Shown here: positions 41,048 to 49,747 of the stretch, one piece after another
Position numbering within the stretch: the first letter of the stretch is position 1
How the letters are laid out: each line of letters starts with the position of its first letter
NCBI RefSeq assembly: GCF_025996515.1
Contig: NZ_BLRH01000029.1
Coordinates: 434,001-498,000 of the forward strand
Reading direction: 5' to 3'
DNA from: Rhizohabitans arisaemae
Lineage (GTDB): Bacteria > Actinomycetota > Actinomycetes > Streptosporangiales > Streptosporangiaceae
Length of the DNA stretch: 64,000 bases
Translations under genes and position numbers: made by a program
Notes under the pieces: generated by a model
Seen by the model: the letters and a program-made list of their open reading frames with translations, nothing else
The model's database searches: none
Told to the model about the DNA's origin: nothing

Positions 41048-41950
41048 GTGAACGCCGTCACCGTACGAGTCCCCGCCAAGGTCAATCTGCAGCTCTCCGT
41101 CGGCCCGTGCCGGGACGACGGCTATCACGACCTGATCAACGTCTTCCACGCGGTGTCGCTCTTCGACGAGGTCACCGCGGTCGAGGCGGACGGGTTCCGC
41201 GTCACCGTGGCGGGCGAGTCGATCGCCGACGTTCCGCTCGACGGGGACAATCTGGCGATCCGGGCCGCGCAGGCCCTCGCGGCGTACGCCGGTTGCGATC
41301 GGCGGGCCGAGCTGCGCATCCGCAAGGACATCCCGGTCGCGGGCGGGATGGCCGGGGGGAGCGCGGACGCGGCCGCGGCGCTGGTCGCCTGCGACGCGCT
41401 GTGGGGGCTGGGGCTGGATCGGGCGGAGCTGAGCGAGATCGCCGCCGGCATCGGCAGCGACGTGCCGTTCGCGCTCCTGGGCGGGACCGCCGTGGGCGTG
41501 GGGCGGGGGGAGACGCTCACCCCTGCGCTCTCCCAGGGACGTTTCCACTGGGTTTTCGCATTCGCCGACGGAGGGCTCTCCACCGCCCGCGTCTACGCCG
41601 AGTGCGATCGCCTCCGTATGGTCATGGGCGTCGAGGCCGGCTGGCCGCACGTGGACGAGACCCTCATGGCGGCGCTGCGCGCCGGGGACGCCAAGGCGCT
41701 CGGGGCCGCACTCCACAACGATCTGCAGCCCGCGGCGCTGAGCCTGCGCGGGAGTCTCGCCCTGACCTTGGCGGCCGGCCGGGAGCACCACGCGCTCGGC
41801 GCGATCGTCTCCGGGTCCGGGCCCACCTGCGCCTTCCTCGCGGCCTCCGAGGAGGAGGCGCTCGATCTGGCGGTCGCGCTGCGGGGGGCCGGGGTCTGCC
41901 GGTCGGTGGTACGGGCCTACGGCCCCGTTCCTGGCGCTACGATCGTTTAA
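41048..41950 (+). CDS. ispE: 4-(cytidine 5'-diphospho)-2-C-methyl-D-erythritol kinase
   Basis: 300 residues from the GTG at 41048 (an in-frame upstream start adds nine non-conserved residues). IspE phosphorylates CDP-ME in the MEP isoprenoid pathway. GHMP-kinase motifs: VRVPAKVNLQLSVGPCRDDGYH, IPVAGGMAGGSADAAAALVA (ATP loop), IGSDVPFALLGGTAVG and ALGAIVSGSGPTCAFL. It stops 4 bp before the ABC-F gene. Confidence 0.95.
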   Translation: MNAVTVRVPAKVNLQLSVGPCRDDGYHDLINVFHAVSLFDEVTAVEADGFRVTVAGESIADVPLDGDNLAIRAAQALAAYAGCDRRAELRIRKDIPVAGGMAGGSADAAAALVACDALWGLGLDRAELSEIAAGIGSDVPFALLGGTAVGVGRGETLTPALSQGRFHWVFAFADGGLSTARVYAECDRLRMVMGVEAGWPHVDETLMAALRAGDAKALGAALHNDLQPAALSLRGSLALTLAAGREHHALGAIVSGSGPTCAFLAASEEEALDLAVALRGAGVCRSVVRAYGPVPGATIV

Positions 41951-41954
41951 CGCG

Positions 41955-43733
41955 ATGAACCTCGTCAATCTAGAGGCCGTCAGCTTGGCATACGGCCCGA
42001 ACGTGCTCCTGGACGGCGTCTCCCTCGGTGTGACCGCGGGTGAACGCATCGGGGTGGTCGGCCGCAACGGCGGCGGCAAGACCTCCCTCATCTCGGTGAT
42101 CTCCGGTGCGCTCAAGCCCGACGCCGGGCGGGTCACCCACACCCGGGGCACCCGGATCGCCGTGCTCACCCAGCACGACGACCTGGACCCCGCGACGGCC
42201 GTACAGGATCTGGTGCTGACGGATCGGGCCGAGCACGAGTGGGCGGGCCAGGCCCGGGTCCGTGAGATCGTCGGCGCGCTCCTCGGCGGGGTCGACCTCA
42301 CCGCCGCGGTGGGCACCCTCTCGGGTGGTGAGCGGCGGCGTGCCGCGCTCGCCCGGCTGCTCATCGACGAGCACGACCTGATCGTCTTGGACGAGCCCAC
42401 CAACCATCTGGACATCGAGGCGATCGCCTGGCTGGCGGCCCACCTGACCCAGCTCAAGAGCGCTCTGCTCGTCGTCACGCACGACCGGTGGTTCCTGGAC
42501 GCGGTCACCGTGCGGACCTGGGAGGTGGTGGACGGCCAGGTCCAGCGGTACGAGGGCGGATACGCCGCCTACGTGCTGGCGAAGGCGGAGCGGGCCCGGC
42601 AGGCCGCCTCCGCCGAGGAGCGCCGCCAGAACCTGATGCGCAAGGAGCTCGCCTGGCTCCGCCGGGGCCCGCCCGCCCGTACCTCCAAGCCCAAGTTCCG
42701 GATCGAGGCGGCTCAAGCGCTCATCGCGAACGAGCCCCCGGTGCGGGAGAAGGTCGAACTGGTCAAGTTCGCCACCGCCCGGCTGGGCCGGACCGTCTAC
42801 GACCTGGAGGACGTGACCCTCAAGGCCGGGGACACCACGATCCTGGACCACTGCACCTGGCACTTCGGCCCGGGTGACCGGATCGGCCTGATCGGGGTCA
42901 ACGGATCGGGCAAGACGACCCTGCTCCGGCTGCTCGGCGGGACGATCCCGCCCGCGGCGGGGCGGCTCGTCACCGGGAAGACCGTCCGGCTCGCCTACCT
43001 CTCCCAGGAACTGGCCGAGCTCGACCCGAGCCGCCGGGTCCTGGAGTCGGTGGAGGAGATCCGCCGGGTCATCCGGGTCGGCAAGCGGGATTGGACCGCC
43101 TCGCAGATGCTGGAGCGGCTGGGGTTCCGGGGCGAGGCGCAGTGGAAGATGGTCGGGGACCTCTCCGGCGGGGAACGGCGTCGGTTGCAGCTGCTCCGCC
43201 GGCTGATGGACGATCCCAACGTGCTCATGCTCGACGAGCCCACCAACGACCTCGACATCGAGACCCTCACCGAGCTTGAGGACATGCTCGACGGCTGGCC
43301 CGGAACCCTGATCGTGGTCAGCCACGACCGGTACTTCCTGGAGCGGGTCACCGACGTCTGCGTCGCCCTGCTCGGCGATCGGCGGCTCTCGATGCTCCCC
43401 GGGGGCGTCGACGAGTACCTGGAGCGCCGGGCCGCCGCCGCCGAGCGGGCCGAGCCGCCCGGCCCGCGGGTCGTCGCCGAGGCCGCCCCCGCCGTTCCCG
43501 CGTCCGGTCTGTCGGGCAAGGACGAGCGGGAGGCGCGCAAGGAGCTCGCCCGGATCGAACGGCGCCTCGGCAAGATCTCCGCCAGGGAGGGTGAGCTGCA
43601 CGCCGCGCTCGCCGCCGGCGCCGACGACTACGAGCGGCTCATCGCGCTCGACGGCGAGCTGAAGGAACTCCTCGGCGAGCGGGACTCCCTGGAGGCCGAG
43701 TGGCTGGAGCTCGCGGAGCGGCTGGGCGACTGA
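41955..43733 (+). CDS. ABC-F family ATPase
   Basis: 592 residues with two nucleotide-binding domains and no TM region, the ABC-F plan. These proteins act at the ribosome (translation control or antibiotic protection). NBD1 has GRNGGGKTSLI (Walker A), LSGGERRRAALARL and LDEPTNHLDIEA. NBD2 has GVNGSGKTTLLR, LSGGERRRLQLLRRL and LDEPTNDLDIET. A C-terminal coiled coil (KELARIERRLGKISAREGEL) follows. The linker between the NBDs is short, closer to housekeeping Uup-like members than long-loop resistance factors. This position after ispE is standard in actinobacteria. Confidence 0.92.
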   Translation: MNLVNLEAVSLAYGPNVLLDGVSLGVTAGERIGVVGRNGGGKTSLISVISGALKPDAGRVTHTRGTRIAVLTQHDDLDPATAVQDLVLTDRAEHEWAGQARVREIVGALLGGVDLTAAVGTLSGGERRRAALARLLIDEHDLIVLDEPTNHLDIEAIAWLAAHLTQLKSALLVVTHDRWFLDAVTVRTWEVVDGQVQRYEGGYAAYVLAKAERARQAASAEERRQNLMRKELAWLRRGPPARTSKPKFRIEAAQALIANEPPVREKVELVKFATARLGRTVYDLEDVTLKAGDTTILDHCTWHFGPGDRIGLIGVNGSGKTTLLRLLGGTIPPAAGRLVTGKTVRLAYLSQELAELDPSRRVLESVEEIRRVIRVGKRDWTASQMLERLGFRGEAQWKMVGDLSGGERRRLQLLRRLMDDPNVLMLDEPTNDLDIETLTELEDMLDGWPGTLIVVSHDRYFLERVTDVCVALLGDRRLSMLPGGVDEYLERRAAAAERAEPPGPRVVAEAAPAVPASGLSGKDEREARKELARIERRLGKISAREGELHAALAAGADDYERLIALDGELKELLGERDSLEAEWLELAERLGD

Positions 43734-43747
43734 CCGGGCCCCGCCTC

Positions 43748-43787
43748 CTTCGGTACGGCCTTCGACGGCGCGGAGCCCGTACCGAAG
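43748..43787. terminator. Bidirectional terminator between ABC-F and MarR genes
   Basis: CTTCGGTACGG (43748-43758) and CCGTACCGAAG (43777-43787) form a perfect 11-bp stem. It lies 15 bp after the ABC-F stop and just past the convergent MarR stop. Confidence 0.75.
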
Positions 43788-43794
43788 CGGGAGG

Positions 43795-44379
43795 TCAGGT
43801 GTCGAAAGGCACCAGGAGCGCCCTGAGCAGGCTCGCCAGGGTGGCCTGGTCGTCTTCGTCGAGGGAGGCGAGCAGCTCCCGTTCGCGCCGGAGCAGGTCG
43901 GTGAACGCCGCGTCGACGCGCTCGCGACCGGTCTCCGTCAGGCGGACCAGCACCCCGCGCTTGTCCTGCTGGTCGGGCCGGCGCACCACGAGTTTGGCGG
44001 CGGCCAGCCGGTCGATGCGGTTGGTCATGGTCCCCGAGGTGACCAGGGTCGCCTTCAGGAGCGATCCGGGGCTGAGCTCGTACGGCGTGCCGGCGCGCCG
44101 GAGCGCCGTGAGCACGTCGAACTCCCAGGACTCCAGGTGGTGGGCCGCGAAGGTGGCCCGGCGGGCGCGGTCGAGGTGCCGGGCGAGCCGGGAGACCCGG
44201 CTCAGGATCTGGAGCGGCCTGACGTCGAGGTCGGGTCGTTGCTGGCGCCAGGCGGCGACGAGGCGGTCGACCTCGTCCTCCTGGTGTCCGCTCCCGGCCG
44301 ACATGGGGTGGTCCGGCCCGAGGTCTTGACTGATCCCGACACCGTTCCGACCCTCCGGCCGGGCATCGTGTGTCGTCAT
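43795..44379 (-). CDS. MarR family transcriptional regulator
   Basis: 194 residues. A winged helix of MarR type follows a 45-residue N-terminal extension: LQILSRVSRLARHLDRARR, LESWEFDVLTALRRAGTPYELSPGSL (split at LTALRRAG), TLVTSGTMTNRIDRLAAAKLV (recognition helix) and RRPDQQDKRGVLVRLTETGR (wing with the conserved D-x-R). Ligand and targets are unknown. A dyad at 44397-44410, about 18 bp upstream of the ATG, suggests autoregulation. No transporter or oxidoreductase gene is divergent from it. Confidence 0.9.
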   Translation of the reverse strand: MTTHDARPEGRNGVGISQDLGPDHPMSAGSGHQEDEVDRLVAAWRQQRPDLDVRPLQILSRVSRLARHLDRARRATFAAHHLESWEFDVLTALRRAGTPYELSPGSLLKATLVTSGTMTNRIDRLAAAKLVVRRPDQQDKRGVLVRLTETGRERVDAAFTDLLRRERELLASLDEDDQATLASLLRALLVPFDT

Positions 44380-44396
44380 GACGAGGAGTCTATCTT

Positions 44397-44410
44397 TCTC
44401 GACATCGAGA
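44397..44410. promoter_or_regulatory. Palindromic MarR operator candidate
   Basis: TCTCGA-CA-TCGAGA, extended by ATCT and ATAT flanks, lies 18-31 bp upstream of the marR start, where it would cover its promoter. Dimeric MarR proteins bind dyads of this size. Confidence 0.55.
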
Positions 44411-44574
44411 TATCTGGTCTCCGCTCCGCGGCCGTGTCCTCGTCGGCCAGGACTCGGATGGACCTTATCGCCCCGATTTCGGGGGAAATCGGCGGGGTAC
44501 CCGGACGGCCAAGACCGTCAACCTCATGCGCGGTCCCCAGGGAGTCGCCATGAGGCCGACGGTGCGACGCCCGT

Positions 44575-45531
44575 TCAGCGCTTGGCCTCGGGCTCGGGTG
44601 ACTTCGCGGCGTCGCCCTTGGCGAGTTTGGCCTCCTTGGCCGCGGCGCGCTCCCGCTCCTTCAGCTCGCGGGCGAGGGCCTTCTCCTGCTCGCGGAGCTC
44701 CTTGGCCCGGACCTTCTCCTGCTCCCGCTGCTCGCGCGCGTGCGCCTTCTCCAGTTCCCGCCTGGCCTTCTCGCGTTCGCGCTGGGCCTTCTCCTGCTCC
44801 TTCTGCTCGCGGGCGCGGGCCTTCTCCTGTTCGCGGAGCTCCTTGGGGCTGAGCCGCTCGGCGGGCGGGGTCAGGAGCGCCGTGGGCGGCTGCAGGGACA
44901 CGACCAGCGAGGGCTTGGCCTCCAGGCCGGTGAGCCCGTTCCAGGCGAGGTTGACCAGGTGCGCGGCGACCTCTTCCCGCTTGGGCTTGCGGACGTCCAG
45001 CCACCACTGGCCGGTGAGGGCGACCATGCCCACGAGCATCTGGGCGTACATGGAGGAGTATTTCGGATCTATCTTCCGATTCTTAAACTCCTCGGTAAGG
45101 ATGTGCTCGACTTGGCTCGCGATGTCGTTGAGCAGGCTGGCGAACCCGCCGGCACCGGTGGTGCCCTGGGAGTCGCGGACGAGGATGCGGAAGCCTTCGC
45201 TGCTCTCCTCGATGTACTGCAGGAGCGCCAAGGCGGCGCGCTCCAGCCGTACCCGCGGATGCGCGGCGGTCAGTGAGGTGGTCATCATGCTGAGCAGGCG
45301 GTCCATTTCGCGGTCGACGACGACGGCATACAACCCCTCCTTCCCGCCGAAGTGTTCGTAAACCACAGGCTTGGACACCTTGGCGACCGCGGCGATCTCC
45401 TCGATGGAGGTGCCGTCGAAGCCCTTGTCGGCGAAGAGCATGCGCCCGATGTTCAGGAGCTGCTCCCTGCGCTCCTTACCGGTCATGCGCTTTCGGGAGC
45501 GCTGCGGGGGATCGTTCACAGATCTCATCAT
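44575..45531 (-). CDS. TetR family regulator with C-terminal charged coiled coil
   Basis: About 318 residues from MMRSVND at 45531; the open frame extends to 45663 but overlaps the desaturase 3' end. The TetR helix-turn-helix is at the N-terminus (REQLLNIGRMLFADKGFDGTSIEEIAAVAK, then VSKPVVYEHFGGKEGLY). The ligand domain runs to about residue 225. Residues 227-318 are an unusual Lys/Arg/Glu/Gln-rich repeat (EQEKA and ARELK modules), predicted to be a long single coiled coil. TetR proteins average about 200 residues. It sits 125 bp after the desaturase, so lipid control is a fair inference. Confidence 0.88.
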   Translation of the reverse strand: MMRSVNDPPQRSRKRMTGKERREQLLNIGRMLFADKGFDGTSIEEIAAVAKVSKPVVYEHFGGKEGLYAVVVDREMDRLLSMMTTSLTAAHPRVRLERAALALLQYIEESSEGFRILVRDSQGTTGAGGFASLLNDIASQVEHILTEEFKNRKIDPKYSSMYAQMLVGMVALTGQWWLDVRKPKREEVAAHLVNLAWNGLTGLEAKPSLVVSLQPPTALLTPPAERLSPKELREQEKARAREQKEQEKAQREREKARRELEKAHAREQREQEKVRAKELREQEKALARELKERERAAAKEAKLAKGDAAKSPEPEAKR

Positions 45532-45655
45532 GACCTGTCGCGACCGCCCGGGGTCGGTCGGCGACGTGCTCGCCGCGTCTTCGAGACCCGGCGGAGACAC
45601 GTGATCGGGGGTACCCCCGCCCCCGGGGACGCCGGGAGCGGTGATGGTGGCCTGC

Positions 45656-46597
45656 TTAGCCAATGCGCTTCGCCGCCAGTCGTTCGGGGGTGGGCCAGCG
45701 CACGTCGGTGGCCCAGCCGAGCTGCTCGAACCAGCGGATCACGCGGGCGCTGGGGTCGAGCTGGCCCTTGAGGACGCCGTGCCGGGCGCAGGTCGGGTCG
45801 GCGTGGTGCAGGTTGTGCCAGGACTCCCCGAAGGAGGGGATCGCCAGCCACCAGACGTTGCGGGACTTGTCCCGGGCCTGGAACGGCTCGTCGCCGAACA
45901 TGTGGCAGATGGAGTTGATGGACCAGGTGACGTGGTGCAGGAGCGAGATCCGGACGAGGGTTCCCCAGAAGAAGCCGGTCACCGCCCCCCAGAGCGACAT
46001 GGTCAGCAGACCGCCGAGCAAGGCCGGCAGCGCCAAGGAGGTGATGGCGATCACCGGGAAGAGCCGGTGCATGCGCTGAATGTCGGGGTCTTTGACCAGG
46101 TCCGGGGCGTACCTCGCCCGATTGACCCGCTCGGGCTCGAAGAGCCAGCCCATGTGGGCGTAGAGGGCGCCCTTGCTGAGCGCCTTGAACCCGGTCCCGA
46201 AGCGCCAGGGCGAGTGCGGGTCGCCCTCCTTGTCGGAGAACTTGTGGTGCTTGCGGTGGGTCGCCACCCAGTCCAGCACGGACATCTCCAGGGAGAGGCT
46301 CCCCATCACGGCAAGGGTGATCTTCAGCGGGCGCTTGGCCTTGAAGGAGCCGTGGGTGAAGTAGCGGTGGAACCCCACGGTCACCCCGAGGCCCGACACG
46401 ATGTACATCACCAAGGTGATGACCACGTCGGTCCAGCCGAGTCCCCATCCCCAGGCGAAGGGCACGGCGGCGAGCACCGCCAGGAACGGGACCGTGACGA
46501 AGACGGCGAAGAGGATGAGGTCTACCCTGCTCTTCGGCTTGTCCTCGTATTCGGGCAGCGGCGGTCGTGGTACGGGACGGTCGGTGGCGACGGTCAT
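45656..46597 (-). CDS. Acyl-CoA/fatty-acid delta-9-type desaturase
   Basis: 313 residues from the ATG at 46597 with a GAGGAAG site. The di-iron membrane desaturase has all three histidine boxes: GFHRYFTHGSF (HxxxxH), ATHRKHHKFSD (HxxHH) and GESWHNLHHADP (HxxHH). Four TM helices are present (DLILFAVFVTVPFLAVLAAV, VVITLVMYIVSGLGVTV, ITSLALPALLGGLLTM, AVTGFFWGTLVRISLLHHV). It introduces double bonds into acyl chains to adjust membrane fluidity, with electrons from an external reductase. A TetR gene follows on the same strand and a perfect dyad lies upstream. Confidence 0.93.
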   Translation of the reverse strand: MTVATDRPVPRPPLPEYEDKPKSRVDLILFAVFVTVPFLAVLAAVPFAWGWGLGWTDVVITLVMYIVSGLGVTVGFHRYFTHGSFKAKRPLKITLAVMGSLSLEMSVLDWVATHRKHHKFSDKEGDPHSPWRFGTGFKALSKGALYAHMGWLFEPERVNRARYAPDLVKDPDIQRMHRLFPVIAITSLALPALLGGLLTMSLWGAVTGFFWGTLVRISLLHHVTWSINSICHMFGDEPFQARDKSRNVWWLAIPSFGESWHNLHHADPTCARHGVLKGQLDPSARVIRWFEQLGWATDVRWPTPERLAAKRIG

Positions 46598-46640
46598 GGG
46601 CTTCCTCGCGCTCGATGGGTGCCTACGGCTACGCAACCGT

Positions 46641-46660
46641 AACCTACGCCATCGTAGGTT
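46641..46660. promoter_or_regulatory. Perfect 20-bp palindrome upstream of the desaturase (TetR operator candidate)
   Basis: AACCTACG-CCAT-CGTAGGTT has perfect 8-bp arms and lies 44 bp before the desaturase start. A second overlapping dyad (TACGG...CCGTA, 46624-46641) shares its CTACG core. The layout suits two TetR dimers repressing the desaturase-tetR unit. Confidence 0.65.
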
Positions 46661-46932
46661 GATTGTCGCCAAGTGGGAAATGTGGGGAAGCTGACTCTCT
46701 CGCGGCGGGGGAGTTGTGGCCCTCAGCCTTGTCCGGAGCTATTTGATCTGATATGGGAGCCTGGCGGGTGGAAGGGCGCCTGGCCCCGGATTGCCCGGAC
46801 CATAGCGGGAGATCTACGCTGTGACGTGAAAGCCGCGTACGCGGAAGTGTGATTATCGCTGCCGGAATCCCATCCAGCCCCGGTATCGTATGCGTAGGCG
46901 CGTGGTGGCGGATGAATCCGTCGAACCACCTA

Positions 46933-47003
46933 TCCCGGGTCGTCTAGGGGCAAGACTACTGATTTTGGTTCAGTCAACGGAGGTTCGAATCCTTCCCCGG
47001 GAG
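46933..47003 (+). tRNA. tRNA-Gln (anticodon TTG)
   Basis: A 71-nt cloverleaf. The acceptor stem TCCCGGG/CCCGGGA has discriminator G. The anticodon stem ACTGA/TCAGT encloses TTTTGGT, giving anticodon TTG (reads CAA). The T-arm is GGAGGTTCGAATCCTTC. CCA is not encoded. It is upstream of glmU. Confidence 0.95.
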
Positions 47004-47023
47004 CGTAGGACAGCTTTGCGGCT

Positions 47024-47045
47024 TGGTGGGGTAACTCTCCCACCA
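47024..47045 (+). terminator. Terminator hairpin after tRNA-Gln
   Basis: TGGTGGG (47024-47030) and CCCACCA (47039-47045) form a 7-bp stem with an 8-base loop, 20 bp beyond the tRNA. Confidence 0.55.
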
Positions 47046-47165
47046 CGGGGGGATTCGTCTGGATGACCAGGCGGTATTCTCACGGTGTCGGGTCGGCGGC
47101 CTGAGGGCCTCAGGCGGTAGCCGTACCCGACGTGACCCAGCAGCGAAGCCAGGGAGCCACCGTCC

Positions 47166-48602
47166 GTGAACGTGACCCGCCCGGCCGCCGTCATCGTCCT
47201 CGCCGCCGGTGAGGGCACCCGGATGAAATCACGAATACCCAAGGTTCTGCACGAAATCTGCGGTCGGCCGCTCGTCGGCCACATGCTCGCCGCCGCACGG
47301 GATCTCCGACCAGACAGACTCTTCGTGGTGATCGGCCACGGAAGGGAACAGGTGGGCGCGCATCTGGCGCAGAGCGCCCCCGACGCCCAGCCGATCGTTC
47401 AAGCCGAGCAGAACGGCACCGGCCACGCCGTGCGCATGGTGCTCGAAGCGGTGGGCACCATCCCCGGCACCGTCCTGGTGACGTACGGGGACACCCCGCT
47501 CCTGCGCACCGAGACCCTCGCCGAGCTGCTGCGAACCCATGCGGAGCAGGGCAACGCGGCCACCGTGCTCACCGCGGTCGTCGCCGATCCGACCGGGTAC
47601 GGCAGGATCGTGCGGGACGAGGCGGGCGCCGTACTGGAGATCGTCGAGCATCGGGACGCCGGTCCGGAACAGCTGACGATCAGGGAGATGAACTCCGGGG
47701 TCTACGCCTTCGACGGCTCGCTGCTCGCCGACGCGATCAAGCGGGTGTCCACCGCCAACGATCAGGGTGAGGAATATCTCACCGACGTCCTGGCCATCCT
47801 CCGGGCGGACGGCCACCGCATCGGGGCCCACGTCGCGGACGACGCCCTCGAAGTCGAGGGGGTCAACGACCGCGTCCAGCTCGCCTGGCTCCGGCGGATC
47901 CTCAACGACCGGGTCCTCGTCGGGCTCATGCGGGCGGGTGTGACGATCGTGGACCCGGCCTCGACCTTCGTCGACGTGGGCGTGACGGTCGAGGCGGACG
48001 CCGTGATCCATCCGGGGACCCAGCTGCGCGGCCGTACCGTCGTCGCCGCCGGAGCCGAAATCGGCCCCGGGTGCACGCTCACCGACACCGTGGTCGGGGA
48101 GGGCGCCCTGGTGCGGAACTCCATCTGCGACGGGGCCGAGATCGGGCCGGAGGCGATCGTGGGCCCGTTCGCATATCTTCGTCCCGGTGCCAAGTTGGCG
48201 CGTAAGGCCAAAGCCGGGACGTGCGTCGAGGTCAAGAGCGCCGTGATCGGTGCGGGCTCGAAGGTGCCGCACCTCACCTACGTCGGCGACGCGACCATCG
48301 GCGAGGGCGTCAACATCGGGGCGTCGTCCGTCTTCGTCAACTACGACGGGGTCGAAAAGCACCACACCGTCATCGGAGACCACGTCCGGATCGGGAGCGA
48401 CACCATGCTCATCGCACCGGTGACGATCGGGGACGGCGCCTATACGGCGGCGGGGTCCGTGATCGTCAACGACGTTCCCCCGGGGGCGATGGGAGTCGCC
48501 CGAGAGCGACAGCGCACCATTGAAGGGTGGGTCGAACGCCGTCGGGCGGGGACCACATCGGCAGAGGCAGCGAAACGCGCGAAAGGGCTGGAGAACAAGT
48601 GA
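47166..48602 (+). CDS. glmU: Bifunctional GlcNAc-1-P uridyltransferase / GlcN-1-P acetyltransferase
   Basis: 478 residues from a GTG. GlmU makes UDP-GlcNAc for peptidoglycan. The N-terminal pyrophosphorylase has VIVLAAGEGTRMKSRIPKVL, EQNGTGHAV, VTYGDTPLL and MNSGVYAFD. The C-terminal left-handed beta-helix is a series of hexapeptides ending in FVNYDGVEKHHTVIGDHVRI and GSDTMLIAPVTIGDGAYTAAGS, with the catalytic His-Tyr region intact. The last four bases overlap prs in a GTGA arrangement. Confidence 0.96.
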   Translation: MNVTRPAAVIVLAAGEGTRMKSRIPKVLHEICGRPLVGHMLAAARDLRPDRLFVVIGHGREQVGAHLAQSAPDAQPIVQAEQNGTGHAVRMVLEAVGTIPGTVLVTYGDTPLLRTETLAELLRTHAEQGNAATVLTAVVADPTGYGRIVRDEAGAVLEIVEHRDAGPEQLTIREMNSGVYAFDGSLLADAIKRVSTANDQGEEYLTDVLAILRADGHRIGAHVADDALEVEGVNDRVQLAWLRRILNDRVLVGLMRAGVTIVDPASTFVDVGVTVEADAVIHPGTQLRGRTVVAAGAEIGPGCTLTDTVVGEGALVRNSICDGAEIGPEAIVGPFAYLRPGAKLARKAKAGTCVEVKSAVIGAGSKVPHLTYVGDATIGEGVNIGASSVFVNYDGVEKHHTVIGDHVRIGSDTMLIAPVTIGDGAYTAAGSVIVNDVPPGAMGVARERQRTIEGWVERRRAGTTSAEAAKRAKGLENK

Positions 48603-49576
48603 GCGGCATCAAGGCGACCGGTGAGAAGAACCTGATGGTCTTCTCCGGGCGGTCCTACCCGGAGCTTGCGCGCGAGGTGGCGGATTGCCTGGGAATCGAG
48701 TTGACCCCGACCAAGTTGCACGACTTCGCGAACGGGGAGATCTACGCCCGCTACCTGGAGTCCGTCCGCGGGTGCGACGCCTTCGTGATCCAGAGCCACA
48801 CGGCTCCCATCAATAAGTGGATCATGGAGCAGTTGATCATGGTGGACGCGTTGAAGCGGGCCTCCGCCACGAGGATCACCGTGGTCATGCCGTTCTTCGG
48901 CTACGCCCGGCAGGACAAGAAGGGCCGCGGGCGGGAACCGATCACCGCCAGGCTCATGGCGGACCTGTTCCGCACCGCGGGCGCGGACCGGCTGATGTCG
49001 GTCGACCTGCACACCTCGCAGATCCAGGGCTTTTTCGACGGTCCGGTCGACCATCTCTTCGCCCTCTCCATCCTCGCCGACTACCTCGAGGACAAGCTCG
49101 CCATGGACCGGGTCACCGTGGTCGCGCCGGATGCGGGCCGGGTCCGGGTCGCCGAGCGGTGGACCGACAAGCTCGGCACCCCCATGGCGATCATCCACAA
49201 GCGGCGCGATCCGGACGTCGCCAACGAGGTGAAGGTCCACGAGGTCGTGGGTGAAGTCCGCGGCCGGACCTGTGTGCTGATCGACGACATGATCGACACG
49301 GGTGGGACGATCTGCAAGGCGGCGGACGCGCTGTTCGAGCAGGGTGCGTCCAAGGTCGTGGTCGCCGCGACCCACGCGGTGCTCTCCGGCCCCGCCGTGG
49401 ACAGGTTGAAGAACTCCCGCATCTCCGAGGTCGTGGTCACCAACACCCTCCCCATCCCGGAGGAGGCCAGATTCGACAAGCTGACGGTGCTCTCCATCGC
49501 CCCGCTGATCGCCCGGGCGATCAGTGAGGTGTTCAGCGACGGCTCCGTGACCAGCCTCTTCGAAGGCGACAGCTGA
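48599..49576 (+). CDS. prs: Ribose-phosphate pyrophosphokinase
   Basis: 325 residues from the GTG at 48599. It makes PRPP from ribose-5-phosphate and ATP. Motifs: GRSYPELAREVADCLG, FANGEIYARYLESVRGCDAF (split at the RY core), PFFGYARQDKKGRGREPITA, MSVDLHTSQIQGFFD and VLIDDMIDTGGTICKAADAL (PRPP loop). It is translationally coupled to glmU, a standard actinobacterial pair. Confidence 0.96.
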   Translation: MSGIKATGEKNLMVFSGRSYPELAREVADCLGIELTPTKLHDFANGEIYARYLESVRGCDAFVIQSHTAPINKWIMEQLIMVDALKRASATRITVVMPFFGYARQDKKGRGREPITARLMADLFRTAGADRLMSVDLHTSQIQGFFDGPVDHLFALSILADYLEDKLAMDRVTVVAPDAGRVRVAERWTDKLGTPMAIIHKRRDPDVANEVKVHEVVGEVRGRTCVLIDDMIDTGGTICKAADALFEQGASKVVVAATHAVLSGPAVDRLKNSRISEVVVTNTLPIPEEARFDKLTVLSIAPLIARAISEVFSDGSVTSLFEGDS

Positions 49577-49590
49577 CGACACGCGTTCCC

Positions 49591-49625
49591 TGAGGGGCGT
49601 CCGGGCCAGGCTCGGGCGCCCCTCA
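49591..49625 (+). terminator. Terminator after prs
   Basis: TGAGGGGCG (49591-49599) pairs with CGCCCCTCA (49617-49625), a 9-bp perfect stem, 14 bp after the prs stop. Confidence 0.65.
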
Positions 49626-49747
49626 CCGGTATGCGCGTATCGCCGGAACGAGACGGTATGCTGCACAGGTTGCGCTCGTAACGCCTTCCGCTAGGGCGGA
49701 TAAGGGTGAGCGTCCTCAAAAGACCTACAACCCCTAGGAGACTCGCC

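Noticed and set aside
41955-43733. ABC-F as an antibiotic-resistance determinant
   Set aside because: The inter-domain linker looks short and the gene sits in the conserved ispE neighbourhood, so a housekeeping role is more likely.
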